A stretch of 64,000 nt of DNA, from contig JAYKKI010000075.1 in NCBI GenBank assembly GCA_039881145.1, positions 1,125,001 to 1,189,000 on the forward strand. The letters run 5' to 3'. The notes under the pieces are model-generated. The model did no database searches, was not told the DNA's origin, and saw only the letters and a list, made by a program, of their open reading frames with translations. This DNA is from Druceiella hillmani (taxonomy: Eukaryota; Arthropoda; Insecta; Lepidoptera; Hepialidae). The translations under genes and the position numbers were made by a program. Shown here one piece after another: positions 1 to 11,934 of the stretch; positions within the stretch are counted from its first letter, which is position 1, and each line of letters starts with the position of its first letter.

Positions 1-554
1 TTCAAGATAAACTTTTAATTTCTTTTTAACTCAACTGTTTTTAATTCACTATTCAATAATATTTTCAGCATAACGCATTTATATTTTATTAAGCTTCCAA
101 ATTGTCTTATTTTCATACCATATTATTTTATTAAAATTTTAAAGAATTTTCAGGCAAAAATTAATATCAATACTTGGCAATGTATTAAAGTTAAAAAAAA
201 GTGGTAACATTTTTAAATTATGAGACTTACAGGTTATCACCTAACCTTCTTGGAAAAATATAAATATCAGAATTTTTTTCACTTCTTCAAATGTTAATCC
301 AAAACAACGTCATATAGGAAGATAAATAGAGTGAATTCAAAGGATCTCAATACTTGGCAAATATATTTAAATTACCTTAAACATTGCTTAATCTTTAATT
401 TCAAGAATATTTACGAAAAGAATTATTTCTGGCTTAATGTTGTAATCATTCGAGTAGATAAGAATAAATAGGAAGAAAGGGAGAATGAAGGCGAATCCAT
501 CAGCGTTCCAAGAACTATAAAACATTTTGAGACTCACCGGGCGGCCTTAGTAGT
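1..554. other. AT-rich non-coding stretch
   Basis: No supportable gene or RNA is visible. The only internal structure I noticed is a 14-base direct repeat, TCAATACTTGGCAA, at about 167-180 and 347-360. It ends at a compound microsatellite. Confidence 0.5.
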
Positions 555-563
555 TTATATATA

Positions 564-649
<86 letters not shown>
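555..649. repeat. (TA)n-(GA)n compound microsatellite
   Basis: An alternating TA tract to about 620 changes abruptly into a pure GA tract (621-649). It lies just left of the first copy of the left duplicated block, and the other copies do not carry it at this position. Confidence 0.95.
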
Positions 650-652
<3 letters not shown>

Positions 653-709
653 TAGGAGTACTAAGAACGATAAAAATGATACTGAAATTTTTGTATATTC
701 TAAATTTGG

Positions 710-3000
710 TACAAAATATAAAAAACGTTTATAATTAAGAAATATACATTATTATTTAGAATGTATCAATTGATGATAACTTCAAAATAATAGACAATTA
801 CAAAAATAGAGATGAAAAAATGTGTTTTAAAAAATTATTATTAAGAAAAAAATTAAAATAAGACACACACAAAGTTTTAAAAAAAAGCTATTTTACTTAA
901 AAAGTTGCCTTGGTGATAACAAAGCTAACACAGAAACTTATTGAACAAGAGAGCGTTGCGAAATTTCAGATGCTAATTTTGAAAAAATGCGCTGCAACGA
1001 TCAATTCTTAAAGCTCTCCCTTTTCTACCATCACATTACTTACCAATACCTTTAACTTTTATAAATTTGTTAATATATTTTGGGCCCAAAGAATTGCATT
1101 CACCAAGTGGCTTTACTCAAGTCACACGTGCTATCAGTTAAATAAATCGATTGCTAAATGGCTCTCAGCTTAAAATTGAGTCGTCACTCTAAACGTAGAG
1201 CGGCAAAAGCCCATGTCAAGTTGGCACCGAGACTTATAGGAATAAAAATGAAACTTTTACGTTAAGAAAGTGAAAATAATAAGTTATCTGTCTCTTTGAA
1301 TCATTAAAGCAGATTAACCGAAATAATTTTATTTACATTTCCAATTAAATGTTGTGTATGTAGAAAAATTTTCACATTTTCCAAATTTTTAAAATTAGCA
1401 CACGGGGAACACATTGCACGTCACTTTAAATTCAATAAAATTAAAGATTTAACAGAGAAATTAGTTTCCTGGTTTAAGTTTAATTTAAAAAACATATCTT
1501 CTGAGTGAATTATATTCTAATTACAATATTATTCTTTTATGATAATATTCTTCTCCGTCGTAAAAATAACGGAAGTTATTACTAAAGAAAATTTTTTTTT
1601 AACAACATATTCTAAACATTTTTCGATTATTTTTTACCATTAATTTTCTTAGTTAATATAATTTCATGATAACTTACGTGAAAGTCTATACACTTTCATA
1701 ATTGTCCAACTAAACAATTTCAAAAAATATTATTTTTTTAAATTATTGATCGTTTATGAAACTGGGTTGGAAGTGTCGCCGAGCCTTAAAAATATTAAAT
1801 TTGTTGTAAGTAAAGTTCCTCCCTTACCAAAGAAAGTATGTGGAAGCCCTAAGCTTCCAATATACTTAATATCGGCATACCCTCAACCCACCCAACCTGC
1901 TAAACGCCGATAACCGCCCCACAAATTTAATAAGCGCACTCGGATCCCTAAACACGAAAATTTTAGACTTTCGTCCGTATTTTTATTTCTTTTCACGTAT
2001 TTTTACCCTCCATCGACTTTTTTAATCAATCCTTTCAATTGATCGCTGATTGCCGATTAGAGTTTCGAAGCAATTGATTGGTAGTAATGAAAGGATATTA
2101 AAGCGTTTCCAGACAAAATTCTTGGTCAAATTTGTAAGTAGTTAATGGTTTAATGCAAGTATGCTTTATAATCAATATTGATTCGTGTGCTAACTTTACA
2201 TTAAATATTTTGTTTTGTGATCCATCTTTAAAGTGCCTACTAAAATTTAGAAAAGTTTTTGCCATTAATAATAAATTTTTACCAGCAACAGACAGCATAA
2301 TTTATTTTCAAATCTACCCATGCGTAATATCTTAATTCAGTATTAAGCCCAAATATTATAGCTTTCTTGCTATATGCTCTGGAATAGTAATTTACTTTGA
2401 ATATTTTCATGTAAATAAACATATGAATATTTTCCATTTCAAGCGTGGAAGATGTGTTTTATATCGAAAAGAAAATATTGCAAATATGCTTTACGAGTAT
2501 ATTAATATATGAAGAAGCCGGGGCGCTATGCTGTGCCTGTTGGGAAATATTTTAAAAAGAATGTTTAACATAATATCGTATTTATTCTGATGTATGTGGT
2601 GCTGTAGAAACATATTCTCCTTGTAAAATGAGTGGTTATTTTTAATGAAATTTTTATGTTGAATAGCACTTAATTTATAGTAAAATCAGTGTGAAAAATA
2701 TTTAATATTGTTTAAGTTTACATTAATGAAATATAATTTAGGGAAATAGGAGGACGCTTTAATTAAATATAAATTAGACTGTAAAATAGGTATTATTAAC
2801 TATTTATAGATGGTCACATTGGAAGTCAAAATTCTTATGTGTTCGTATTTGTTGTTTCAATCGCAGCAAGCTTCGGATTCTACAAATTATATGGGAATAC
2901 TTTTGGAGACACAAATATGAAATAATATCAGGAGGATAATTTTATTTAATCCTCTAAACTTTTAGAAAAATACTTGGGAAGTTTAGAAAAATACAAAAAT
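710..3000 (+). repeat. Left-array block A, copy 1 (A1)
   Basis: This is the first of three diverged copies of a long non-coding block. It aligns collinearly with 9.35-11.5 kb and with 18.3-21.1 kb. Shared landmarks are GATAACAAA followed by the AGCTCTCCCTTTTCTACCA-like segment near 1010, the GCCGATAACCG segment near 1906, and GATTGCCGATTAGAGTTTCG near 2047. It lacks an internal stretch of about 550 bp that A2 and A3 share; the junction is near 1280. Similarity to A3 continues through 2340-3000, including a GCTATGCTGTGCC-like motif near 2526. Short open frames inside it are not preserved between copies, so it does not look coding. It passes directly into block B. Confidence 0.8.
1760..2300 (+). 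repeat. Conserved core of A1 with TATCGGC/GCCGATA stem
   Basis: This core is the best conserved part of the A family, roughly 85-90 percent identical by eye to 19.75-20.28 kb over its centre. TATCGGC (1870-1876) can pair with GCCGATA (1906-1912) across a 29-base loop. Both arms are intact in all three copies although the loop varies in sequence and length. The open frames differ by indels between copies, so any function would be as RNA or as a binding site; that is inference. Confidence 0.6.
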
Positions 3001-4810
3001 CAAAATCGAATTTTTATTTCATCGAGATCAAGTCAAAACTTAATCAAAGATAAATCAATTTGTAATTTACATAAAAACTCATATTGGACAAAAAGGAGTG
3101 TATGTCTATAAAAGTGTTTATTACACGCGTAGACGTTTTGCACAAAAAAAAATTCAAATTAATGAACACAAAAATATTGTTTTTGGAATTTTGTTCTATT
3201 GGTCTATGAGTGTTTATTTGTTCACGTATTGCTCAAAAGCAGATAAAGAGATTTTGATGAATTTATTGGTGGATTATTTTAGTTCTAAGGAAACATTCTG
3301 GCTGTGTTTTATTGCAATCGAACGACTTAAAAGAAGATATCGTAATATGTCATTTCAGTATAAAACGCTCATTTAAAAAAGTTTACTTATATAATTATTA
3401 GAGTAAATGACATTAATCTTAAAATTCCTTTGATAATATTTTATGAAGGTCCAAGCGGACGTAATTACCGACATAGCAAGTAGTTAATAAAATTGTAATA
3501 ATTTTACTTGAATACCAATTGCTTCATTAAACATTTAATAAGGAAAGAAAATGTTTTTGTTTTCTTTTTTGCTTAGATGAATCAGATGTAATGTCAAAAA
3601 ATAAAATTGTATAAATATTTTTTTTGTGTATAATTTTAACAATTATCAGTCCCTGTGTTAAAAATTTCTTCATAAAAGTGTTTGAAACACTTGTCTTCGA
3701 AATAAAAAAAAAGTTCCTTTTTTAATTTTATTGTCTCAGAGTTACATTGTTTTCTGTAAAATATCGTTTCTAGTCTTAATACGCGTATTCATTTGATTTA
3801 TTCACCAAAAACTCTTCTTCGATTAATATTTCCAAGAGTCACCTTTCCCCTCACTGGTATTCCCCTAATCCTCCTTTCTTATTTTTTAATTTAATTTGTA
3901 CCTGATTTTAACCATTTTTCTACATTATCTTAAACAATTATTTCCTTTCAGCCGCATTAGTTGAATATGTAACAAGATTAAAAATAAATTAATCAGTAAT
4001 AAAGATTGAGATCAAGGAATTTGTATCAAATCCTTTTTAAGAAAAAAGGGGAAAAATGTAAAAATAATTTAATTAACTCATCTAGAACCATAAAGTATAA
4101 TTGATATTTTATATAGGGATTTATAGTATATACAGGGATTATATAGGGATTTTTATATACATATTTGATATTTTATAAAGAACATCTATTATTGCTGCAG
4201 GTAAATTTATGCATCAAACGGAGTGGACAATGTTAAGGAAAATCTGATAATCTTTGACGATTTCTAAAAAAAAGGCCTATCAAAGTCGGGATCCCAATGA
4301 GAAAATACATTTTTTTGCGCGAATACGCTTCAAAGTTCTTTACTTTCGTGCTTCTTTTTTTTCAACGAAGGTTCAATATAAATGAAAAGTCCATGCAAAT
4401 GACCTGCGGAAAAAAGCTAGTTATAAATAAGGCTAAATGCTTTGCTCTTACCAAACCACATTAGTCATACTCTGATTTTTCTACTAACCATAGATCGCGT
4501 AAATGGTGCACTAATACTGCAAATGTGAAAAAATTAAAGGAGTAGTTGCATATCTCAAAATATTTAATTTAATATGTCTCATCATCCGGTGCAACAAAAT
4601 CGAAAATCTATTTCTTATATTATCCACCAATTACTTTAAAATCTTCTAATTATAAATATATGATCTTTAAATGCTTCTCCTGTAAAAAAAATATTTTAGC
4701 ACTTCTAATATCATTTTATCGCAGGGGCGATGTGTTTATCGACTTTTCAGTTTTATACAGAAGATGAGGTACTTGCAAATAAGTATATAAAAACCAATGA
4801 AAACTTTAGC
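3000..4810 (+). repeat. Left-array block B, copy 1 (B1)
   Basis: It continues A1 without a visible gap. It aligns in direct orientation with 21.12-22.95 kb and in inverted orientation with about 15.0-12.79 kb. Landmarks are a CACAAAAATATTG segment (about 3166), CGACTTAAAAGAAGATAT (about 3323), TTTTCTGTAAAATATCGTTT (about 3750), a CCAAGAGTCACCTTTCCCCT-like segment (about 3832) and AAAAAGCTAGTTATAAATAA (about 4411). The 92-codon frame at 3098-3376 lies in it, but the equivalent frame in the inverted copy has stops, so I do not call a gene. Confidence 0.75.
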
Positions 4811-4814
4811 GTTA

Positions 4815-6470
4815 TGAGAGATATCAAAATTTTCTTCTTTGAATCTATAACAAATTCTTGGCTGGGTCACAGGAGTGTACACTTTTATCCATCGTCATTC
4901 ATGTCTTAGATATTGCTCCTCCTTCGGTCTAAATGAAATTTATGAAAGAAGAGCATGTTAAGTATTCTTTGAGAAATTTTCTTATTTTATTTGTTATTAA
5001 CTCGTCGAAGTTCAGTTGCTTACTGAACGGTAAGATCGAATACAGGACCCTTTATAATCATTCCCAGCAATGTCTAATAAGTCTCTCTAGCATTCCAGAA
5101 ATAGCCGAAAAAAATAATCGATCCATAAGTTAACGACAGAGTAAAAGCGTATTTATGAAGATAGTTGTTTTGTCTTAGACTATGATTATATATCATATCT
5201 TGCCCTTAGCTGAATGGAAATCGCTAAAATGTTCACATTTTATTTCCATAATTCGAGGCCCATTTTAACCGTTTTCTATTGTTACTGGTCTTGTTTGTAA
5301 TGCTTAGTAGCAAAACCTTTAAAACAACTTAATAAAGAAGCTTAAACGCATTTACAATTAACGTCAAGTATGATAATAGACTTTAAATTTTAAAAATATT
5401 TATATGTTTGTCTATATTCCACAGTAATTTGAGAAAATTGTTTGGCATATAACCTAAATACAGATTATTTAACTGACATAAGTGATGAAAAAATCATTCA
5501 GTAGGTTCTAATTAACTTACTTCAATTCATTTATCAGGTCATTTTAGGTTAGGTTAATTTATTTTACTTGTAAGTGTATCTGTAAATTCTTTCTCATCCT
5601 CTCTTCTCTTACCCTTACTTAAATGAGTCGCGCTGAACGTCGTTCAAATGCTCATTTCTAGTGTTATTTATTTTCAAATCCCTTTTAATTTTTCTAAAAG
5701 TATTTATCCAAATTTTCAAATAAAAATATAAATATTTATCTATCGGAAACCCTTAAATGATAGTGACATTTATTTTAAATAGGTTTAATAAAATGACCTA
5801 AACATAGTCACTTTTGTCACAAACAATTTTCAAACATAAAAAAACAATTATCGTAGCTTATATATATAAAATATAGATGCTTTCGTAGACTTTTCTTTGG
5901 ACTTTTTGTGGATCTACCATTTTCCCGTAAGTATTATAAGTAAATCAGAAACAAAACAATTATGGACAGTGTGTGCTATAAAAACTGATCGTCGATTTTT
6001 CCTTTAATTACTTTAACGCTTTTAACAATATCTTAACAATAAAAAATATCATGGATGTCAGCTTCGATGCACGACCGGAGTTTACTCCTTAAGTAAGATT
6101 GTCTTGGAATGTGTAAATAAGTGACACTGTAATGGAAATTTTTTTAATAAAATAGAGCTGTGTGAACTATTTTGAGGTAAAATACAAATTAACAAGATCA
6201 AATTTATACAACAAAATTAAAAACGTCTAATAACATCAGACTAAGAAGTTAAAATTAAAAGAGTTTTTTTTTAATTTTGTAAGACAGAAAACACAAAATA
6301 TTCACACATAATGACATTTGATGATTACATCTTGATATAAGCGAACGAGAGTAAACTATGTGTGTCATACTCTGTCATTGCGATTTCGCCATAAGAAAAT
6401 TCTAAATAAACATATTGATATCTCACTCTAATGATACGAAGAAATGTTACGCGGAAAGGCCAACCGATTA
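4815..6470. other. AT-rich non-coding stretch with one TTAGG run
   Basis: No gene is supportable. A short TTAGGTTAGGTTA run lies at 5544-5556, matching the arthropod telomere unit but too short to be a telomere. The sequence after B1 does not visibly match what follows B3. Confidence 0.45.
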
Positions 6471-6471
6471 C

Positions 6472-6552
6472 ACTTTTTAACGCTTTGAACTTCGTGCGAT
6501 CGGAACCTAACTGTAATACTTTTTTTAACGCTTTGAACTTAGTACGCTCCGA
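6472..6552. repeat. Two-copy 46-48 bp tandem duplication
   Basis: A segment containing TTTAACGCTTTGAACTT is repeated with a shift of about 46-48 bases. On the minus strand the repeat preserves a reading frame encoding RTKFKALK twice inside an 82-codon open frame (6573-6325). The frame has no recognised domain. Confidence 0.7.
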
Positions 6553-6954
6553 AATTCTCACTTTAGTCCTCATAAAACTTCATACCGGGCGTCATATATG
6601 AAAATCGATTCTTAAGGATTAAACTCCAAAAACTATAAGTGTTGTACAAACTTATGGCAATGTTGAAACTGTAACTTATCTTTTTGCGAGACTTGTATGT
6701 TAGTAGGATTAGTATATTTTACGTGAATCTCTTAATAACAAAAGTTAATAACAAAAAAATGAACAAAAGTTCTCTATTTAATATATTTATGGATTTAAAT
6801 AAATTGTTTACATTTTCCAGTGCAACTTTTTAATTTTTAAAATAACAGAAATACAATACATTTTTGAAAATTTATCCAAAACTGAAAGTGGAAATAAATT
6901 TATTTAAGTTTTCCTTATCCCAGAAATATATTCAGCAGCTGAAATCGATTTCTT

Positions 6955-7141
6955 TAATGGCGAATACACTTTGGGCGGGCGGACTCGGTGCCGCCCGTTG
7001 TGCCAAGCGAGGGTCTTGGTTTTTGCCGCCTCTTCGCTGGCTGAAGACATGAAGTGGCGGATTTTTCCCAGACTGGGTTAAATCGTCAGATCTGAAGGTC
7101 AAATACCCGTTTAAAGTGCTGTACACGGGCATTTTTTTTTT
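6955..7141 (+). other. Isolated GC-rich structured island ending in a T10 run
   Basis: This stretch of about 180 bp is far richer in GC than anything around it. It contains CGGGCGG (6976-6982) pairing with CCGCCCG (6991-6997) over an 8-base loop. Near its end CCCGT (7106-7110) can pair with ACGGG (7125-7129), and a run of ten T follows (7132-7141). On the plus strand this resembles a Pol III transcript end. I do not recognise U6, U6atac, 7SK, SRP, RNase P or MRP RNA in it. Open frames of 62 (+) and 73 (-) codons cross it without a recognised domain. Alternatives are an exon or a fragment of a mobile element. Confidence 0.4.
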
Positions 7142-7144
7142 CAC

Positions 7145-8430
7145 TTTTTGCAATAGTTTCCTGAACGAACAATACAGTTGTTTTTTCTAATAATATTTTA
7201 ATTAAATTACGTGCGTTATTTAATCACTGTAATGGTAGCAATTTACCTCTATGATTTTGTCGAGTAAAGTTAAATTAAAGTAGCCATTCTGGTAAGGCAC
7301 AAAATATATTTTAAATGTAATTCGTACCACCTTGCAATTATTAGTTTAGAATTCGGTGATGGCAAAATAATAAATAAGGCATCGGATTCATTTGGAAAAG
7401 GAATTTTAACAAAAAACATTTTTGTTTTCTGAAAGATCAGTTGTTTAAACATATCAGCATCGATCAATTCATATTTTGTTATTTCGTATTTGTAAATTTT
7501 GTGCACATAAGGTAATTTTTGTACCAGCTGGGTATGCTCTCAACCTTCTTGACTGGAGATACCGTAGCATCCAATTTACACATTTACATATGTTATCGGA
7601 AAGCGCTCTATACAAAAAACCCATTTTCATTCAAGTTTTATTTTCTATTGGCAAATTCAGTTCTAGTTCGAAAATATTATCCACATTTTTAATCTTCCAA
7701 CACACTTAATTTGCTGATAACCAAACGTACTCAAACTTCTGAGACTGTGAAAGCGGCAGAGGATTTTAATATACTCCTCATACTTCCTAGAGTAAACCAA
7801 CTGTCGAATTATGACTGGCAAAGAAGAAATCATTAAATCTTTACCGGAACAAAGAGGCTCGTCTTGTTGGATAACACATCCCTATTTGCAATTGTCCGTC
7901 TAACATTTTTAAGACATAATTTTTGAACAGTATAATTAAGACGTGGTTTTCTATTAAATTGGAAATGGAAAAGATCTTACCTAAAAGTAAATTAAAATAA
8001 ACAGTATCATATTGTTCTATAACTGTCTTTTGTTTTGCACGCACCGTAATACAAAAAATACGAATTACCTGTCGATATAATAATCGAGTGTAATATTAAA
8101 AGCAATGTTGTTTACCCACCTCAATATCAATACCTTATCGTGAGAAATTACCAACGTAACTACACGCGTAGCAATATTTGTTGTTTTTAGACAGGACAAA
8201 ATATCAAATGACATAATAAGGCGGAAAAGCTTCCTCTTAGAAAGCTCAACAAAAACAATCTTTTTTATAAAAAAATCAGCATAGGTTGTTTTGAGAATAA
8301 TCTGAGTAACAATATTTAGAAACACTTGATAAGTCGTATGGAATTTCAGGACACAACCATATGTTTTGTAACTAAATGTAAGATAGTGTTTGATACAAGA
8401 CTTGACAAGAGATTGACTACCTTCACGTCA
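7145..8430. other. AT-rich non-coding stretch
   Basis: Overlapping 67-86-codon frames on both strands show no recognisable domain and typical AT-rich composition. I see no RNA gene or repeat structure worth calling. Confidence 0.4.
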
Positions 8431-8515
8431 TCTCTCTCTCGTTTTTAACACTCCATTATACGCGCTACTAACACCTACAAGATAAGACACGCGGAAGTAC
8501 CTCAAACAAGAGCGG
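8431..8515 (+). repeat. Short repeat upstream of A2, echoed at 11.81 kb
   Basis: A GTTTTTAACACTCCATTATA-type segment and the following 60 bases resemble 11809-11930. The matches share CGTTTTTAA, CTACTAA, and a CACGC...GGAAGT stretch. Together with the 9081/11716 pair this means that material from the left flank of A2 reappears on its right side. Confidence 0.5.
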
Positions 8516-8830
8516 TACTTGTTAAAATTCCTACGTTTTTTGAGTAAAAAACAAGATTAAGACTATCAATTAATATGAATATCAATCAACAAACGGTCAA
8601 ATAAATTGTTTTATTTTATTCATGGTATTCAGTTGTTACAACTAAACATTGCATAAGAATTTTGCAAAAAATTCGACCTTGACATTTTACTCTCATCGCG
8701 CCCAAAGAAGTGTTATTTCATAAATGTAACACCAGGAAATGTTGAAATAGTAACATCAATATCAACTTATTTCAATGTATAAAATACCGAATCAAAGATT
8801 CTTCTTTTCTCTATGTCCCATCGCAATTAA

Positions 8831-9371
8831 TGTCTTAACTGCTCTTTTACTATAAATAGTTTGAAGAGAGTGTGGTTTCTTTTATTTTATGACTCCGTTT
8901 TTCTAACTTCGGTAGGGAATATAAAAAACGACTATGGATACTAAATAGATATTATTTATAGAATACTAAGCTCTCTTACCCATCGTGCTGTATTTGCGTG
9001 TTACTAGCTTGTAGCTATTTAGTAACTCGAAGTGCATTTTAAAAAACATAATTTTTTTTAATACGATGACCTGCCAAAGGATCTATTTTTTAAACAATCG
9101 TGAATAGCACCGTATATCATTAAATTTCAATTGTGACTCGGGCAGCGTACATAATCCACGAGTAGTTGAATATTAGTATCTTAACTGAGCTATTAGTGTC
9201 TTAACTGCTCTTTTACTGTAAATAATTTCTAAAATATATCTTTTACTATAAACAATTTCCTAACAGAATACAGATGGTTGGAAGAGAGTGTGGATTTTTT
9301 TTATTTTATGACTCCCTTTTTCCAAGTTCGGTAGGGAATATAACAAATGTCTATGGATACTAAATATATAT
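8831..9371 (+). repeat. Local direct duplication inside A2
   Basis: Segments 8831-8954 and 9197-9371 share TGTCTTAACTGCTCTTTTAC at their left ends, a GAAGAGAGTGTGG segment, a TTATTTTATGACTCC segment, and a CTATGGATACTAAAT end. The intervening bases include a stretch that reappears at 11716-11809. Confidence 0.75.
9081..9172 (+). repeat. 92-bp direct repeat, left member
   Basis: Nearly identical to 11716-11809; both carry AATAGCACCG, CATTAAATTTCAATT and GACTCGGGCAGCGTACATAA. This pair is far less diverged than most repeats in the window, so it is probably a younger event. Confidence 0.85.
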
Positions 9372-9894
9372 TTTTACTCAGAATAAAATTATTGAAAATT
9401 ACTTTAAAAAATAGATTAATTATAGAATTAGGGATGGAAAAATATATTACAAAGTAAAATTATTAAAAATGTATTCAAAGTAAAAGCAAATTCAAATAAG
9501 AGGTAGCACAAAAAATTTCAAAGTTAAAGACATTTCATTCAAAAAGTTTCATTAAGGATAACAAAACTGACACCAAAATTAATATGAGCATAAGAGCATC
9601 CCAAAATTTCAAAATGTTTATATTAAAAAAGTGTACTGCAACTATCAATTCTAATAGCTCCCCCTTTTCAACCACCTAAGAATGACTGGAACTTAAGCAA
9701 TTGTATTTTCCAAGTGGTTTTAAACATGTAACCCGTGCTATCAATTAAATAAATCAATGGCTAAAATACCTCAACGCTTAAGATTAAACCGTTATCACAC
9801 TAAATGTATACTAGCAAAAACCCATGTGATCTTGGCGTTGATTTTTACAGGATTGAGAATAACAGTTTAACGTTAGAAAATGTGAAAAAAATAA

Positions 9895-10449
9895 ACGGGA
9901 CAAAACTTTTACTTAAATCTTCAGATAAACGAAAATTCTTGTCATTTTATAAGACGACGTTATTTTTTCTAATAATTTGTTAATGACATTTCTGCGGAAC
10001 TCTTCGAACCATCAACATGAGACCCAGTGCAGATTACATACCATAATGTAGAGGGTCATTCATACATAACCTACATTTCGTAGTGGTTGAAAAGAAAAAA
10101 CATTTAAAACTCGAAAAACACCTGTGAAAACTTTCATATTATATGTACTCGCAAGGTACATAAAATAATAAACTTAACGACACTAATTATTCCATATAAA
10201 CTAATACGTACAAAATCAAAATTCCAAAAGTATAAATTTTTCATCATATTAAATAGCTGCCATTAGTTGACATTCGACCGTTCGTGCTTCTTCATTCACT
10301 AGCTCAGAACCAGTGGCCTATTAATATAAACATGTCTATTGTATTGCCAAAGCTGAATGGCGAAAAGTGGTTTTACTCTACATAAATAGAATGTAAGTTT
10401 AAAAAAATAAATTAAGCACAGTCAAAATACGCACAGCGCTGGGTTCACT
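9895..10449 (+). repeat. 550-bp block present in A2 and A3, absent from A1
   Basis: Matches about 18.81-19.34 kb, whereas A1 passes directly from its GTGAAAATAATA segment to the next shared part near 1280. Inside it, codons at 10332-10385 read MSIVLPKLNGEKWFYST, vaguely like the LNG-x-N-Y start of Ty1/copia Gag. The A3 equivalent is broken by a stop. It could be a remnant retroelement piece or simply a deletion in A1. Confidence 0.5.
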
Positions 10450-10879
10450 AGTTGTCTACATATTGAATTTTATTGAAGCAGATTAACTAAAATAATTTTA
10501 TTTAAACTTTTAAATCATAAACGATTGTGTAGAATCATTTTCACTTGTTCCAAACCCATAGGTGGAAAATTAGTGCACGGGAGACGCATTGCAGTTTAAA
10601 TTAAAAAAAATAAAAATTTTAACAAAAAAATTAGTTTTCTTTTTCAAGTTTGATTTGAAAACATGCTATTCGGCTGTCTCTCTAAGTATAATAATATTCT
10701 TCTAGGCTATAAAAACAACGAAAATTATTACAGAACGGAAAACTTTTAATATTTTTTGGTTATAGGTTTCATTATTAATTTTATTACCAAAAATAATTTT
10801 ATGGTAAGTTACGTGAAATTCGATATATTTTCGTGAAATTTCAGTTGAACAATTTCTATCAATATTATTTTTTCAAAAT

Positions 10880-11520
10880 TAATGATTGTTTATGGAACCG
10901 GGTTAGAACTGCAGCCGGGCCTTAAAAAATTAAATTTGTTATAAGTGAAGTTTCTCGCTTGCCGACGGAGGTATATGGAAGCCCCTAAGTTTTCAATATA
11001 TTTAATATCGGCATACCCTCGACCCGTCCAGCCTGCTAAACGCCGATAACCGCTCAACAAATTTTAGAAGCGAACTTGGAGCCCAAAACATGAAACTTTG
11101 GGACTTACGCCAGTATTTTTATTTGTTTTCACATAGTTTTTACCCTACATCGACTTTAGATCCATCCCTTCAATTGATCGCTGATTGCCGATTAGAGTTT
11201 CGAAGCAACTTGTTAGTAATTATGGGCGGATATTCAGGCATTTTCGGGCAAAATTCTTGATCAAATTTATAAGTATTTAATGGTTTAACGTAAGTATATT
11301 TTAGAATCAATATTGATTTATGTACTAACTTTATATTAAGTAATTCTTCACTTAATTTTTACATTATTAGAATAAAAAGTAAGTGATAATGAATTTTTAA
11401 AAAATTAACCCCAAATATTTTCAATATTAAATAATTTGTTTTAATGCCTGCCTTTAATGTGCGTACTAAAAATTCAAACAACTTTTTGCCATTATCCATA
11501 AATTTTACCAGCAATAAACA
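10880..11520 (+). repeat. Conserved core of A2 with TATCGGC/GCCGATA stem
   Basis: Equivalent of the A1 core. TATCGGC (11006-11012) and GCCGATA (11042-11048) flank a 29-base loop. GATTGCCGATTAGAGTTTCG follows about 130 bases downstream. The overlapping open frame is interrupted by indels in A1 and A3. Confidence 0.6.
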
Positions 11521-11715
11521 GTATAATTTATTTTAGAAAAATTATAATCGATCGGAAATCTTCAATATGGCCCCTTTCTTTATTTCAATTTATCTTGAAA
11601 TATACTCAGGTGTAATCTATTTATGTTTCATCAATTATTTTGCCTCACAATATTGTTCTCAATTTATATAAACATTTGGTGTACAATCTACTTTTCTATT
11701 TTCTTTTTTCTATTT

Positions 11716-11809
11716 ATCTATTTTTTTAAACAATCGCGAATAGCACCGCATATCATTAAATTTCAATTATGACTCGGGCAGCGTACATAATCCACGCGTA
11801 GTGGAATAT
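11716..11809 (+). repeat. 92-bp direct repeat, right member
   Basis: Second copy of the segment at 9081-9172, placed exactly where A2 breaks off. It therefore marks a rearrangement junction. Confidence 0.85.
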
Positions 11810-11934
11810 CGTTTTTAAACTTTTGTACGTTATTATACATACTACTAATAGCGATGGCACATGCATCGCTTTATCCCACGCACGCTTATAAGGAAGTTTC
11901 AAGCTTAAGTAATCAAACTAACCAACGAATGAAA

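Larger units (their letters stand above)
8570..11700 (+). repeat. Left-array block A, copy 2 (A2), right end displaced
   Basis: Aligns with 17.82-20.44 kb from CAATCAACAAACGGTCAA (about 8584) to the CTTTATTTCAATTTATCTT segment (about 11578). The AGCTCCCCCTTTT and GCCGATAACCG landmarks are present. It differs from A3 by a local direct duplication (8831-8954 versus 9197-9371). It stops abruptly near 11.70 kb; the sequence that should continue it appears inverted at 15.60-12.79 kb. Confidence 0.75.

Noticed and set aside
3098..3376. 92-codon frame as a gene
   Set aside because: The homologous stretch in the inverted copy (about 14.9-14.6 kb, minus strand) has in-frame stops and indels, so the frame is not maintained.
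11040..11260. Continuous frame through the A2 core
   Set aside because: The A1 and A3 equivalents have stops and length changes in that frame.
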